The notes under the pieces: model-generated
The model's database searches: none
What the model was told of the DNA's origin: nothing
Seen by the model: only the letters and a program-made list of their open reading frames with translations
Shown here: positions 33,260-42,594 of the stretch, one piece after another
Layout: each line of letters begins with the position of its first letter
Numbering within the stretch: position 1 is the stretch's first letter
Translations under genes and position numbers: made by a program
From: Streptomyces liangshanensis
GTDB lineage: Bacteria; Actinomycetota; Actinomycetes; Streptomycetales; Streptomycetaceae
Direction: 5' to 3'
Length of the DNA stretch: 64,000 nt
Assembly: GCF_011694815.1 (NCBI RefSeq)
Contig: NZ_CP050177.1
Coordinates: 7,385,501 to 7,449,500, forward strand

Positions 33260-34357
33260 TCAGGCGGCGCGTGGCGGGCCGAGCGCGAACGGGCCGCGGG
33301 CCGGGGCGCCGCCCACGAGGTCGGCCGCCAACTCCCCGATGACCGGGGCGAACTTGAAGCCGTGCCCGGAGAAGCCGGCCAGCACGGTCAGCGGTCCCGC
33401 CCGGTCCACGACGAAGTGGTGGTCCGGCGTCGTGGTGTACAGGCACGTGCTCGCCACCGGGGCCGTAGGGTCCACCCCCGGCAGCCACCGCTCGGCGTAC
33501 CGCTGGACCTCGGCGAGGGCCCGGGGGGCGACGGTACGGTCCCGGTGGTCCGGGTCCACGACGGGCCCGACCCCGTGGAAGCCGACCTTGACCCCGTCGT
33601 CGCTGCCGAGTCCGTAGATCCCGCCCTCGTCCGCGAGCCCGGCGCCCGGGTGGTGGATGAAGCTCGGCCAGTCGAGCGCGTCGGCCGCCGGGAAGTGCGC
33701 GGGCTGCTCCTGGGTGACCCGCATCGCCGGCAGACCGGGCAGGAGCCCCGACAGCCGCCCCGGCGCCCACCCCCCGACCGCGACGACCACCGAGTCGGCG
33801 GTGAACGTCCGCTCGTCGGCGGTCACGATCTCGGCGCGCCCCCCGCGTACCGACAGCCGGGTCACCTTCACGCCGTGCCGGATGTGCGCGCCGTGCTGCC
33901 GGGCGGCCTGCTGGAACGCCGCGACCGCGCGGTCCGCGTGCACCCGGCCGGCCTCGGGATGGAACAGCGCGGTGGTGTCGGCGAGCAGCCCGGGCCACCG
34001 CTCGGCGGCCTGCGCCGGGGTGAGGAGCTCCGCCGGCCGGCCCGCCGCGCGCAGGACGTCGTGGAGCGCGGAGGTCGCGGCGGCGGGTCCGTGGTCGACC
34101 GCGCCGGTCAGCTCCAGCACCCGCCGCCCGGTCTCCGCTTCGAGGCGCCGCCACAGCGGCAGCGCCCGTACCGCGAGGGAGACGTAGAACGGGTCGGCGT
34201 AGGCCAGCCGGAAGATCCGCGAGCTGCCGTGCGAGCTGCCCCGGTCGTGGCCGGGCCCGAACTGCTCCAGGAGCGTGACCTGTTCGCCCCGTGCGGCCAG
34301 GTGCCAGGCGGCCGAGGAGCCCATGACCCCTCCTCCGACGACGATGTGATGGACCAC
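33260..34357 (-). CDS. N-methyltryptophan oxidase-like FAD-dependent amine oxidase
   Basis: A 365-residue flavoenzyme of the DAO/sarcosine oxidase family, closest in layout to SolA. It begins at the FAD motif HIVVGGGVMGSSAAWHLA and continues with GSSHGSSRIFRLAYAD, where sarcosine oxidases place substrate-contacting Arg residues. It ends with FVVDRAGPLTVLAGFSGHGFKFAP. In true monomeric sarcosine oxidases a cysteine in the last third holds FAD covalently; here TCLYTTTPDHHF supplies a cysteine in that position. GTG 34357 is used, since the ATG nearby is out of frame. It would oxidise a methylated or secondary amino acid with release of peroxide. Confidence 0.88.
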   Translation of the reverse strand: MVHHIVVGGGVMGSSAAWHLAARGEQVTLLEQFGPGHDRGSSHGSSRIFRLAYADPFYVSLAVRALPLWRRLEAETGRRVLELTGAVDHGPAAATSALHDVLRAAGRPAELLTPAQAAERWPGLLADTTALFHPEAGRVHADRAVAAFQQAARQHGAHIRHGVKVTRLSVRGGRAEIVTADERTFTADSVVVAVGGWAPGRLSGLLPGLPAMRVTQEQPAHFPAADALDWPSFIHHPGAGLADEGGIYGLGSDDGVKVGFHGVGPVVDPDHRDRTVAPRALAEVQRYAERWLPGVDPTAPVASTCLYTTTPDHHFVVDRAGPLTVLAGFSGHGFKFAPVIGELAADLVGGAPARGPFALGPPRAA

Positions 34358-34454
34358 GGGGGCAACATCCCTTCCGGTTGAACGGATATGACGGGTGATC
34401 AGAAGACGGTCGCGGGTTCGGCCGGTGCCGGCCGGCCCGCCGTGGTGAAGGCGG

Positions 34455-35771
34455 TCAGACCCGCGCCGGCGCGCTCTCACGCGCCGGGAGGTCGGGGAGT
34501 CCGAGGTTCTCCCGCAGCGTGGTGCCCGTGTAGTCGGGGGCGACGATCTTCCGCTTGCGCAGTTCGTGCAGCAGGCCGTTGACGACGAAGTCGTGCTCCC
34601 GCGGGTCCGCGAGGCCGCCCAGCGTGACCACGTCCAGCACCCCCGCCCGGAACCGCTCCTCGACGGCGTCGGCGAGCTGCTCGGGCGTACCGGCGACCGC
34701 CCAGTGCCCGGTGTCCTGGGCCGCGACGACCAGCTCCCGGAGGGTGTAGCCCTGGCGGGCGTACCCGGCGAAGATCTCGACCCGTCCGCGACGCCGGTTC
34801 ACCGAGCCGAGGTCCGGCAACAGGCTCTCCGGCAGCTTCGCGTCGAGCGGGACCCCGGACAGGTCGATCCCGCCGCCGAGCATGTCGGCCACCTGGGCCC
34901 GGCCGCGGTCGAAGTCGATCGACTCCCGACGCTCCCGTACGAGCCGCCGCGCCTCCTCCTCGGTGGCGCCGTAGGTGGCGTGGAGCGAGCTGAAGATCAG
35001 CGGCAGCCCGTCGGGGCGCCCCCACCGCCGCGCCTGCTCGCGGATCCTCCGGGTGAAGTCCACCGCGACGTCCAGGGTGGGGAGGGAGGTGAAGACGATC
35101 TCGGCGTACCGGGCGCCCAGCGCCGTACCGGCGGCGGACTGCCCCGCCTGCATCTGGACCGGGCGGCGCTGCGGCAGCGGCGGGATGTTCAGCGGGCCGG
35201 CCACGGTGAAGAACCGGCCGGAGTGGCCGATCGGGCGCACCCGGTCGCGGTCCAGCACCGCCGTGCCGTCGGCCCCCGCGGTCAGCGCGCCGGTCTCCCA
35301 GCTGTCCCACAGCGCGTTGACCACCTCCAACGCCTCCTCGGCGCGGGCGTAGCGGTCCTCCGGGCCGGGCAGGCCGCCGGGCCCGAAGTTCTCCTCGCCG
35401 ACGGAGGAGGTCACCAGGTTCCAGGCGGCCCGCCCGTTGCTGACGTGGTCGAGGGTTCCGAACAACCGGGCCAGGTTGTACGGGTGGTGGAACGTGGTCG
35501 AGACGGTGGCGATCAGGCCGATCCGCGAGGTCACCTGGCTCAGCGCCGAGACGAAGACCAGCGGCTCCTGGGAGCCGATCGCGCCCTGGGCGCCGAAGCT
35601 CAGCAGGTCGGCGGTGAACAGCGCGTCGATCCGGGCGGCCTCCGCGAGCTTCGCCACGCGCACGGCGGTGTCCAGGGTAGACCGGGTCGGGTCGAGCGCC
35701 AGGTCGTACGTCTCCGACGTACCACCGGCTCCGGTGACGGTTCTCAGCGTTCTGGGCCGCTTCGCGCTCAC
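34455..35771 (-). CDS. LLM-class (NtaA/DszA-type) FMN-dependent monooxygenase
   Basis: A 438-residue protein of the bacterial luciferase-like monooxygenase superfamily, NtaA/SnaA/DszA branch; these use FMNH2 from a separate reductase. Seen are ALFTADLLSFG, VSALSQVTSRIGLIATVSTT, HVSNGRAAWNLVTS (about residues 108-121), RPVQMQAGQSAAG and the C-terminal GTTLRENLGLP shared by the branch. The first beta-strand is unusual (GAGGTSETYDLALDP instead of the common aromatic-rich start). GTG 35771 lacks a clear ribosome site. Upstream on the same strand is the leader peptide at 35964-36098, which suggests sulfur-controlled expression and an organosulfur or sulfonate substrate. Confidence 0.88.
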   Translation of the reverse strand: MSAKRPRTLRTVTGAGGTSETYDLALDPTRSTLDTAVRVAKLAEAARIDALFTADLLSFGAQGAIGSQEPLVFVSALSQVTSRIGLIATVSTTFHHPYNLARLFGTLDHVSNGRAAWNLVTSSVGEENFGPGGLPGPEDRYARAEEALEVVNALWDSWETGALTAGADGTAVLDRDRVRPIGHSGRFFTVAGPLNIPPLPQRRPVQMQAGQSAAGTALGARYAEIVFTSLPTLDVAVDFTRRIREQARRWGRPDGLPLIFSSLHATYGATEEEARRLVRERRESIDFDRGRAQVADMLGGGIDLSGVPLDAKLPESLLPDLGSVNRRRGRVEIFAGYARQGYTLRELVVAAQDTGHWAVAGTPEQLADAVEERFRAGVLDVVTLGGLADPREHDFVVNGLLHELRKRKIVAPDYTGTTLRENLGLPDLPARESAPARV

Positions 35772-35963
35772 GACTGGTCCATTCTCACCGGTGACGGCGA
35801 TATCGGGATGACGGCGGCAGGGCGGGGACCCGTCCGGGCAGAGGCCGGGACGGGACCGGAGCAGGGGATGCCGACGCGGGGCAGGGGAACAGGACGCCGC
35901 CGGGCCGTACGGCTCAGGAGGCCGGGAGCACGGCGCGGGGCGCGGAACCGAACGGGCGAAGGG

Positions 35964-36098
35964 TCAGCGACAGAGCGCGGTGTGGGTCCGGCACAGGTCG
36001 ACGTGCCGGCGCCTGGTCCGCACCGGCGGCGCGATCGCGGCGCGGGCCGGCCCGGAAAGGGCGGACCTGACGTGCGATGCCTTCACGTGACTTCCCAT
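35964..36098 (-). CDS. actinobacterial cysteine/sulfur-type leader peptide
   Basis: A 44-residue peptide starting at ATG 36098 after CCAGGACCG. Its end RRRHVDLCRTHTALCR matches the R-R-H-V-D-L-x-R-x-x-x-A-L-C pattern of short leader peptides found in front of sulfur-uptake and LLM-oxygenase genes in Streptomyces. It lies 192 bases before the LLM gene at 34455-35771. The untranslated stretch between is C-rich on the RNA strand. Stalling or termination here would set expression of the monooxygenase. The two cysteines near the stop could make translation respond to cysteinyl-tRNA, by analogy with mycobacterial cysteine attenuators. Confidence 0.8.
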   Translation of the reverse strand: MGSHVKASHVRSALSGPARAAIAPPVRTRRRHVDLCRTHTALCR

Positions 36099-36202
36099 CG
36101 GTCCTGGAGTGAGCAGGACGAACGTACGCGCCGGGAGGGCGGGCTTGTCAAGAGCGCGCGGAGCGGCCCTCGATTGACGCTCCATCGGTACGTCCGTATC
36201 GT

Positions 36203-36814
36203 ATGGTCATGCCTCTTGCACACCGTACGCGCAGAGCCGGCGGGGCCAGGCGGATCGCGGTTCTGGGTTCGGTGATCGACGTCCTCGCGGAGCGGGGGTA
36301 CGAGAACACGCGATTCGCGGATGTGTCGGCGGCGAGCGGTGTGGCGATCAGCACCCTCCAGAATTACTTCGGGTCCCGCGAGGACATGATGATCGAGGCG
36401 ATGCGGCGCTACACCGACCAGGAAGTCCTGGCGCTCAACAGCGTGGTGGAAGCGGAACGGGATCCCTGGAATCTCCTCGTCGCGCTCGTCGACCGGAGCC
36501 TGGCCAACTCGGAAAGTACCCGCCGCGTGCTCGTCGAATTCTGGCGGGCGGCCATGCGCGACGAGGAATTGCGCGAATACAGCGTGGAACTCCAGACGCG
36601 TTACCGCGAGCCCTTTGTCGACGCGATGGTCGCGGGGCAGGAGCAGGGCATCTTCGAGCTCGCGCACAGTCCCGACGACGCCGTCGACTTCCTCCTCATG
36701 GCCGGCATCGGTTTCATGATTCCGCAGATCCTGCACCACCCCACCCCGTCCCCGGAGTCGTTCCGGCGCGTACTGCTGTCCCAGATCGCGGTGATGGTCG
36801 GCCGGAAGGCCTGA
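36203..36814 (+). CDS. TetR family transcriptional regulator
   Basis: A 203-residue repressor-type protein. The N-terminal helix-turn-helix is clear: AVLGSVIDVLAERGYENTRF, VSAASGVAISTLQNYFGSRE (about residues 18-60). The rest is the helical ligand-binding domain with FVDAMVAGQEQGIFELAH. ATG 36203 and ATG 36209 are both possible; neither has a ribosome-binding site, so a leaderless transcript is possible. It is divergent from the leader peptide/LLM unit, 104 bases from it, and is the natural candidate for a local repressor of either that unit or itself. Ligand unknown. Confidence 0.9.
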   Translation: MVMPLAHRTRRAGGARRIAVLGSVIDVLAERGYENTRFADVSAASGVAISTLQNYFGSREDMMIEAMRRYTDQEVLALNSVVEAERDPWNLLVALVDRSLANSESTRRVLVEFWRAAMRDEELREYSVELQTRYREPFVDAMVAGQEQGIFELAHSPDDAVDFLLMAGIGFMIPQILHHPTPSPESFRRVLLSQIAVMVGRKA

Positions 36815-36842
36815 CGCGGGCCTCGCGCCGGATGACGGCGCG

Positions 36843-39665
36843 TCATTCCTCCAGAGCCGCGAGTGCGTCGCGCAGCGCCGCCCGGGAGCCGATCCCGAGC
36901 TTCGGGAAGATCTGGTAGAGGTGCGCGCCGACGGTCCGGTGCGAGAGGTAGAGCCTTTCCGCGATCTGCTTGTTGCTCAGGCCGGACGCCGCCAGATGCG
37001 CTATCTCCCGCTCCTGCGGGGTGAGCGCCTTGCCGTCCACGGCCGTTCCCGGCGCGGCCCATCCGGTGGCGCGCAGTTCCTTCGACGCGCGCTCCGCCCA
37101 CGGGCGGGCGCCGAGCAGGGTGAAGGTCTCGTACGCCTCGCTCAGCGGCCCCCTGGCCTCCGTGGTCGCGCGGGCCCGCCTGAGCCTCTCGCCGTAGGCC
37201 AGCCGCACCCGGGCCCGGTCGAACGGCAGGCGTTCGACGCCCGGCAGCGCCAGCGCCCGCTCGAAGAGCCGTGCCGCCTCCGCGTGGTCTGCGGCGCACA
37301 GCGCCTCCGCGCCGCCGGCCAGCAGCGCGAGCCGGGGGGAGAGGGCCGCGAGGTCCGCCTCCCGCATCGCGGCCACATGGGCGGCCGCCTCCGGGTGGCG
37401 GCCCGTGCGTACCGCGGCCTCGACCAGGTCCATCGCCACCCACAGGGCGTGCGGTACGTGCGAGGCGAAGGTCCCCGCCGGGCTGATGGCCGTGGCGTTG
37501 CGGTACGCGCTCTCGAAGTCGCCCCGTCCGAGATCGACCACGGTACGCACCTGCCGGGCGTAGTGCAGGGCGGCGCCGACGCCCCGGGGTGTCGCCCACC
37601 TGACGATGCGTTCGGTGAGCGGGTCCGCCGTGCCGCTGTCCCCGCGGGGTCCGGCGACGACCGCCCGGCAGTACCAGAAGTACCAGGTGAAGAACGCGTA
37701 CCCGGAGTCCTCGCACAACTGGATCCCCTCCTCCGCCAGTTCCACGCACTCGTCCCACCTGCCGGTCAGGTAGTCGTCGAGGCAGAGGTGCATCAGGGCG
37801 CCGAGGTGCCTGCGGACCGGGCCGCCGTCCCGCCCCTGGAGGACCACCTTCCAGGAGGCCTCACGGACGTCCCCCAGCCGGTCGGCGTAGAGGGAGGCGG
37901 TCCCGAGCCGGACGATCCTGCCCGGGTCGGTCTCCTCGGGCAGTCCGCCGAGGAGCGATTCCAGCTCCGCCAGCGCCCCGATCCCCGAACGCGCCGGATC
38001 CGAGAAGGTCTTGGCGACCACGGACAACAGGGTGGGCGGTTCCGGCCGCAGGCGCGCCATCGCCGCGTAGAGCGGTTCCCACGGCTCGGCACGACCGCTG
38101 AAGAAGCACAGGAGCACCAGCAGGTGCACCGCGTCGACCAGGGCGTGGTCCGTGGCGTCGTACCCGTGCGCGCCGGACTCGACGGCGCCCACCAGCAGGC
38201 GGTGGGCCGTGTCGATGTCGCCGTCCCCGTTGATGACCAGGTAGACGGCGGCAGCGGCGGAGTGCAGCGAACCCACGTGGTCCGGGTCCGCCCGCCGCGC
38301 GTGGTCCAGCAGCTCCGACGCGCCCCGCAGTTCCCCCGTGGCGTCGGCGCCGATGTACGCCGCCTCCGCCAGCCGCCGGGCCCGGTCCGCGCCGAGGGGG
38401 CTCAGGTCCGCGGCCCGGATCAGCGCGGCCACCGCCCCCACCGCGTCCCCCCGCGCGGTGATGCGGTGGGCGGCCCGCTCCAGCAGCGCGGCCACCTCCT
38501 CGTCCGGCTCGACGGACGCCTCCCCGAGATGCCAGGCGCGGCGCTCGGGATGCCGCGCCACCCGGGCCAGGGCGCGATGGGCGGCGCGGCGCTCGGCGCT
38601 CGTGGAGGCGGCCACGACCGAGGACCGGATCAGGGGGTGCCGGAAGACGAGCCGCCGCGTGCCCTCGTCGACGTGCACCAGCCGGTCCCGCTCGGCGGGG
38701 GCGAGGTCGTCGAGGTCCGTGAGGTGCCCGGCCTCCCGGGCCGCCGCCCGGAGGACCCCGAGGTCCCCGGTCCCGTCCGTCGTGGCGAGGAGCAGCAGCC
38801 ACCGGGCGGCGGGCGGCAGCCGGGACACCCGGGAGACGAACAGCGCCTGGAGCCGCCCGCCGAGCGGCAGGACAGCCGGAAGGTTCTCCAGCGCCGCGCG
38901 CTGCTGCCCGGTCAGCACCGCCGGCAGCTCCATGAGGGCCAGCGGGTTCCCCTCGGACTCCACCAGGAGGCGCTGCCGGACCCGCTCGGCGAGATGGGGG
39001 AAGCGTGCGTCGAGGAGGGCCCGCGACGAGGTGGCGTCCAGGGGCGGCACCTCGTACTCCGGTATCCCGCCGCCGTTGAAGAAGCTCTCGCTCCCCGAGC
39101 GCATCGCGCCGAGGAAGCCGACGGCACTGCCCGCGAGGCGGCGGGCCACAAAGCCCAGGACGGCGGCGCTGGCCCGGTCGATCCAGGGCAGGTCGTCCAC
39201 GACGAGGAGATACGGCTCCGCCGCCGAGACCTGCCGCAGCAGCATCAACGTCGCGCTCGACACCACCAGCCGGTCCGGCGGCGGCCCGCCGCCGAAGCCC
39301 AGCGCCACGCGCAGGGCGTCCCGGTGCGTGTCCCGCAACTCGCCGAACGTGTCGGCGAGCGGGAAGAGCACCTGGTTCAGCCCCGAGTAGCTGACGTCCG
39401 CCTCGAACTCGACGCCAGCCGCGTGCAGGACCCGGGTGCCGCTCGCGGCCGCGGCCTTCGCCACCGCGCCGAGCAGGGCCGTCTTACCCACGCCCGCCTG
39501 CCCGGACAGCAGCAGCGCCCGGCCGCGGTCGGCGGAGGCGAGGAACGCGCGGATGCGGTCCAGTTCCCCGGCCCGCCCGACCAGGGCGTCGTCGGAGCCG
39601 TCCTCGAAGAGGTCGCCGTACCCCACCTCGTCACGCTCCCGTCCGCCGTCCCCCGGGCCGGGCAT
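36843..39665 (-). CDS. LuxR-type regulator of the LAL family with AAA ATPase domain
   Basis: A 940-residue large ATP-binding LuxR (LAL) regulator. The Walker A motif LLLSGQAGVGKTALLGAV is near residue 55 and the Walker B YLLVVDDLPWID near 135. The long middle part is helical and TPR-like. The last 65 residues are the LuxR helix-turn-helix LTPQEREIAHLAASGLSNKQ, IAERLYLSHRTVGAHL. ATG 39665 is used, though GTG 39626, which has a GGGAG nearby, is also plausible. It converges on the TetR gene and is transcribed away from it. LAL proteins act in polyketide or sugar control; no such cluster is present here. Confidence 0.9.
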   Translation of the reverse strand: MPGPGDGGRERDEVGYGDLFEDGSDDALVGRAGELDRIRAFLASADRGRALLLSGQAGVGKTALLGAVAKAAAASGTRVLHAAGVEFEADVSYSGLNQVLFPLADTFGELRDTHRDALRVALGFGGGPPPDRLVVSSATLMLLRQVSAAEPYLLVVDDLPWIDRASAAVLGFVARRLAGSAVGFLGAMRSGSESFFNGGGIPEYEVPPLDATSSRALLDARFPHLAERVRQRLLVESEGNPLALMELPAVLTGQQRAALENLPAVLPLGGRLQALFVSRVSRLPPAARWLLLLATTDGTGDLGVLRAAAREAGHLTDLDDLAPAERDRLVHVDEGTRRLVFRHPLIRSSVVAASTSAERRAAHRALARVARHPERRAWHLGEASVEPDEEVAALLERAAHRITARGDAVGAVAALIRAADLSPLGADRARRLAEAAYIGADATGELRGASELLDHARRADPDHVGSLHSAAAAVYLVINGDGDIDTAHRLLVGAVESGAHGYDATDHALVDAVHLLVLLCFFSGRAEPWEPLYAAMARLRPEPPTLLSVVAKTFSDPARSGIGALAELESLLGGLPEETDPGRIVRLGTASLYADRLGDVREASWKVVLQGRDGGPVRRHLGALMHLCLDDYLTGRWDECVELAEEGIQLCEDSGYAFFTWYFWYCRAVVAGPRGDSGTADPLTERIVRWATPRGVGAALHYARQVRTVVDLGRGDFESAYRNATAISPAGTFASHVPHALWVAMDLVEAAVRTGRHPEAAAHVAAMREADLAALSPRLALLAGGAEALCAADHAEAARLFERALALPGVERLPFDRARVRLAYGERLRRARATTEARGPLSEAYETFTLLGARPWAERASKELRATGWAAPGTAVDGKALTPQEREIAHLAASGLSNKQIAERLYLSHRTVGAHLYQIFPKLGIGSRAALRDALAALEE

Positions 39666-39759
39666 CGTCAGGCACGGCGCGCGGCATGCGGTTATTGTAC
39701 GGTCGTGGCGCACCAAGAACCGGTACGGCCGTACCGGCTTGTGTGATTCAGGACACGGG

Positions 39760-40761
39760 TCACCGATCACCCGCCCCGGATTCGTCCAGCAGCCCGAGCC
39801 CGCGGAGCCAGGTGTCGTCGAAGACCTTGGACAGATAGTTGCGGCCGGAGTCCGGCAGCAGCGCGACCACCAGGTCGTCCGGCGTCAGTTCCGCCGCCAC
39901 CCGCAGCGCCGCCGCCACCGCGGTGCCCGCGGAGCCGCCGACCAGCAGGCCTTCCTCGCGGGCCAGGCGCCGGGCCGTCCGCAGGGAGTCCCGGTCCCCG
40001 ATCCGCTCGAACCGGTCCACGACCTCGGGGTGGTAGGACTGCGGCCAGGTATCGTCCACCGTCTCCGGGTGGCGGAAGTGACCGATGCTCTCCACGTAGT
40101 ACGGGCTCCCGTCCCCGCCCGAGTACACCGAGGACTCCGGGTCGGCGCCGACCACCGTGACCCGGCCGCCACTGACCTCCTTGAGGTACTCGCCGGTCCC
40201 GGTGATCGTCCCGCCGGTGCCGATGCCCGACACCAGGTGCGTGATCCGGCCGTCGGTCTGCCGCCAGATCTCCGGACCCGTGGTGCGGTAGTGCGCCAGC
40301 GGATTGGCCGGGTTGTCGTACTGGTTCGCCAGCCACCCCCCGGCCGTCTCGGCGGCGACCCGGGTGGCCACGGAGTGCACGTGGTCGGGATGCTCACGCG
40401 GTACGTCGCTGGGGCAGACGATCACCTCGGCGCCGTACGCGCGCAGGACGGCGACCTTCTCCGCGCTGCTCTTCTCGGGGATCGCGAAGACGCACCGGTA
40501 GCCGCGCTGCGCGGCGACCATCGCCAGCCCGACGCCCGTGTTGCCCGAGGTCCCCTCGACGATGGTGCCGCCGGGCGCCAGCTCCCCGGACTCCTCGGCC
40601 GCCTCGACCATCGCCAGCGCGATCCGGTCCTTCACACTGCCGCCCGGATTGACGTACTCCAGTTTCACGTAGACCGGTGCGAGGGCCCCGTCGGTGACGC
40701 GGTTGAGGCGGACCAACGGGGTGTTGCCGACCGCGTCGGTGAGGGAAGCGTGGACGTCCAA
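39760..40761 (-). CDS. cysteine synthase/cystathionine beta-synthase-type PLP enzyme
   Basis: A 333-residue PLP-dependent fold II enzyme. The Schiff-base lysine is in NPGGSVKDRIALAM (about residue 43). EGTSGNTGVGLAMVAAQRGY binds the substrate carboxylate, and VSGIGTGGTITGTGEYLKE binds the cofactor phosphate. The length is that of CysK or of CBS without the C-terminal CBS pair; the sequence (VKLEYVNPGG, SDVPREHPDHVHSVA) is nearer to cystathionine beta-synthases. It would join serine or acetylserine with sulfide or homocysteine. It starts at TTG 40761 after GGAG. A dyad CGTTTCAC-N4-GTGAAACG lies 53 bases upstream. The setting between two leader-peptide units supports a sulfur role. Confidence 0.9.
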   Translation of the reverse strand: MDVHASLTDAVGNTPLVRLNRVTDGALAPVYVKLEYVNPGGSVKDRIALAMVEAAEESGELAPGGTIVEGTSGNTGVGLAMVAAQRGYRCVFAIPEKSSAEKVAVLRAYGAEVIVCPSDVPREHPDHVHSVATRVAAETAGGWLANQYDNPANPLAHYRTTGPEIWRQTDGRITHLVSGIGTGGTITGTGEYLKEVSGGRVTVVGADPESSVYSGGDGSPYYVESIGHFRHPETVDDTWPQSYHPEVVDRFERIGDRDSLRTARRLAREEGLLVGGSAGTAVAAALRVAAELTPDDLVVALLPDSGRNYLSKVFDDTWLRGLGLLDESGAGDR

Positions 40762-40814
40762 TGCGGTGCTCCTTGCGTACGGCGCTGTGGCCGGCGGGAC
40801 GGGTCGGATCCCAT

Positions 40815-40834
40815 CGTTTCACTCGTGTGAAACG
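40815..40834. promoter_or_regulatory. dyad upstream of the cysteine/cystathionine synthase gene
   Basis: CGTTTCAC-TCGT-GTGAAACG is a perfect 8-base inverted repeat between the PLP enzyme gene (minus) and the leader peptide (plus). Its position suits an operator shared by both. Confidence 0.5.
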
Positions 40835-41046
40835 TGGACCGCCGCCCGGGACTCCGGCACGTGTGGCGGGCCCGCCGGGAGGGCCGCCGGCGCGGTTCCG
40901 GCGGTCCGGGGCGGCATTGTCCGACGCGGGACGAGCGGTTACGGTGAAGGCCGATCACCCCCTCCGGCACCGCGCCCCGGCGCCCGGCCGGCCCGGCGAT
41001 CGACCCGACGACCGCGGGCGAGACGAGACGGGACGAGGTGAACGGT

Positions 41047-41187
41047 ATGGGCGCGCGACACCCCGGTGGACGCGACCGCCGCATGCCGCACCACGGCGGT
41101 TCCTTCGAACTCGGCGTCGCCCGGCGCCACGTCGACCTGCTGCGCGTGAGCAGCGCGCTGTGTACGGGGACGTCCCCGGCCCGCTGA
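41047..41187 (+). CDS. actinobacterial cysteine/sulfur-type leader peptide
   Basis: A 46-residue peptide starting at ATG 41047 with GAGGTGA at five bases; an inner ATG at 41083 is in the same frame. It contains ARRHVDLLRVSSALC, the classic form of the short leader peptides in front of Streptomyces sulfur genes, followed by TGTSPAR and the stop. The two LLM monooxygenase genes follow after a 278-base C-rich gap. It matches the peptide at 35964-36098 in motif, length and context, which strongly suggests a common control. Confidence 0.87.
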   Translation: MGARHPGGRDRRMPHHGGSFELGVARRHVDLLRVSSALCTGTSPAR

Positions 41188-41465
41188 GCGTGCCCCCGCC
41201 GCTCACGCCGCCCGACACCGCGACCTGACCCACCCCCACCGGCCCGCCCCGGCGCACCGACACGTCCCCGTGCCTCCCCTTCCCGCGTGTGCCGTCCGGC
41301 GCGTCCTTCCCCGGCGCCCCGCCGCCTCCGCGCCCCCCGGCGCCTCCGCGCCGCCCGCCGAGCCCCACCCGCCCCCACCGCGCCACGCCCCACCACGCCC
41401 TCCCGTCCCCACGACCCCGGCCAACCGCCCCTCTGCCAGGACCACTTCACCCGGAGGCATCCCCC
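41188..41465 (+). promoter_or_regulatory. C-rich untranslated region between leader peptide and LLM genes
   Basis: The transcript would be very rich in C and poor in G; for example 41221-41280 holds 36 C and 12 G. Long unstructured C-rich RNA of this kind is what Rho factor loads on. A Rho-dependent attenuator controlled by translation of the leader is a reasonable inference. No intrinsic terminator was seen. Confidence 0.45.
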
Positions 41466-42584
41466 ATGACCGACCACGACGAAGGTCTTCCCCACCTGCA
41501 CCTGGCACTGGAGGCCGACGGCGACGGCGCCCACCCCGCCGCCTGGCGCCACTCGGGGCGCCCGCCGGGCGCCGTCCTGACCGCCCGCGCGCTACGGGAC
41601 GTGGTGGCCGCGGCCGAGGACGCGGGCTTCGGCCTCGTCACCTTCGCCGACTCCCCGCTGCCGCCGGCCGCGACGCCCGGCGCGGGTCCGGCCGGACGCG
41701 TCGAGGCCGGAACCAGGGCCGCCCACGTCTCCGTCCTCACCGACCGGATCGGCCTCGCGCCCGTCCTGCACGTCGCCACCACCGAACCGTTCCACCTCGC
41801 CACCCAGTTGGCGAGCCTGGACCACGCCTCGCGCGGACGGGCCGGCTGGGTCGTCGGCGCGGCGGCCGGCGAGGCCGACCTCGCCACCGTCGGAGGAACG
41901 GCGCTCCCGGCCGGCGGCCTGCTCCGGGAGACCGCCGACGTCATCGACACCGCCCGCGCCCTGTGGGACTCGTGGGAGGACGACGCGGTCGTCAAGGACG
42001 CCGCGACCGGCCGCTTCCTGGACTCGGACAAGGTCCACCCCATCGACTTCGAGGGCGCGTCCTTCACCGTCAAGGGCCCCCTGATCACCCCGCGCCCGCC
42101 CCAGGGCCAGGTCGTCGTCCTGGTGCCCGACGCGCTGGAGGCCGACTCCCGCGCCGACGTGGTCCTCGTGTCCCGCCCCGACCCCGCCGCCGTCACGGCC
42201 CGTGCCGCCACGGCCAGGGAGTCCGGCGCCCCGCTGGTGTTCGCCGAGGTGGAGGTGGTCCTCGACGCGGGCACCCCGGCCGCCGAGCGGCTCGCCGCGC
42301 TGGACGCCTCCGCTCCCTGGCCGGAGTCCGGGCGGCTGCGCCACGTCGGCTCCCCGGAGGCCCTCGCCGCCCTGCTGCGCGAACTCGCCGGGTCGGTCGA
42401 CGGGGTCCGGCTGCACCCCGCCGTCCTCGCCGTCGACCTGCCGGTCCTGACCGGGCACGTCCTGCCGGAACTGGCCGCCGCGGGGCTGTGGCGGGCGCCC
42501 CGGCCCGGCGCCACCCTGCGCGACACGCTCGGCCTGCCCCGTCCCGCCAACCGGTTCGCCGCCCCGGCGACCGCACACGCCTGA
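41466..42584 (+). CDS. LLM-class flavin-dependent oxidoreductase, shortened form
   Basis: A 372-residue member of the luciferase-like monooxygenase superfamily. It shows HLHLALEADGDGAHPAAWRH at the start, SVLTDRIGLAPVLHVATTEP, SLDHASRGRAGWVVGAAAGE, and the branch-typical ending RPGATLRDTLGLPRP. It is 60-80 residues shorter than its two relatives here. The middle of the barrel is reduced after VVVLVPDALEADSRADVVLV, so it may have lost or changed its flavin or substrate loops. ATG 41466 has GGAGG at ten bases. Ten bases separate it from the next LLM gene, so the pair is one unit, perhaps acting as a heteromer. Confidence 0.87.
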   Translation: MTDHDEGLPHLHLALEADGDGAHPAAWRHSGRPPGAVLTARALRDVVAAAEDAGFGLVTFADSPLPPAATPGAGPAGRVEAGTRAAHVSVLTDRIGLAPVLHVATTEPFHLATQLASLDHASRGRAGWVVGAAAGEADLATVGGTALPAGGLLRETADVIDTARALWDSWEDDAVVKDAATGRFLDSDKVHPIDFEGASFTVKGPLITPRPPQGQVVVLVPDALEADSRADVVLVSRPDPAAVTARAATARESGAPLVFAEVEVVLDAGTPAAERLAALDASAPWPESGRLRHVGSPEALAALLRELAGSVDGVRLHPAVLAVDLPVLTGHVLPELAAAGLWRAPRPGATLRDTLGLPRPANRFAAPATAHA

Positions 42585-42594
42585 GGTGAGTGCC

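Noticed and set aside
24379..39665. Biosynthetic gene cluster suggested by AfsR- and LAL-type regulators
   Set aside because: No polyketide synthase, peptide synthetase, terpene or RiPP core genes occur between or near them.
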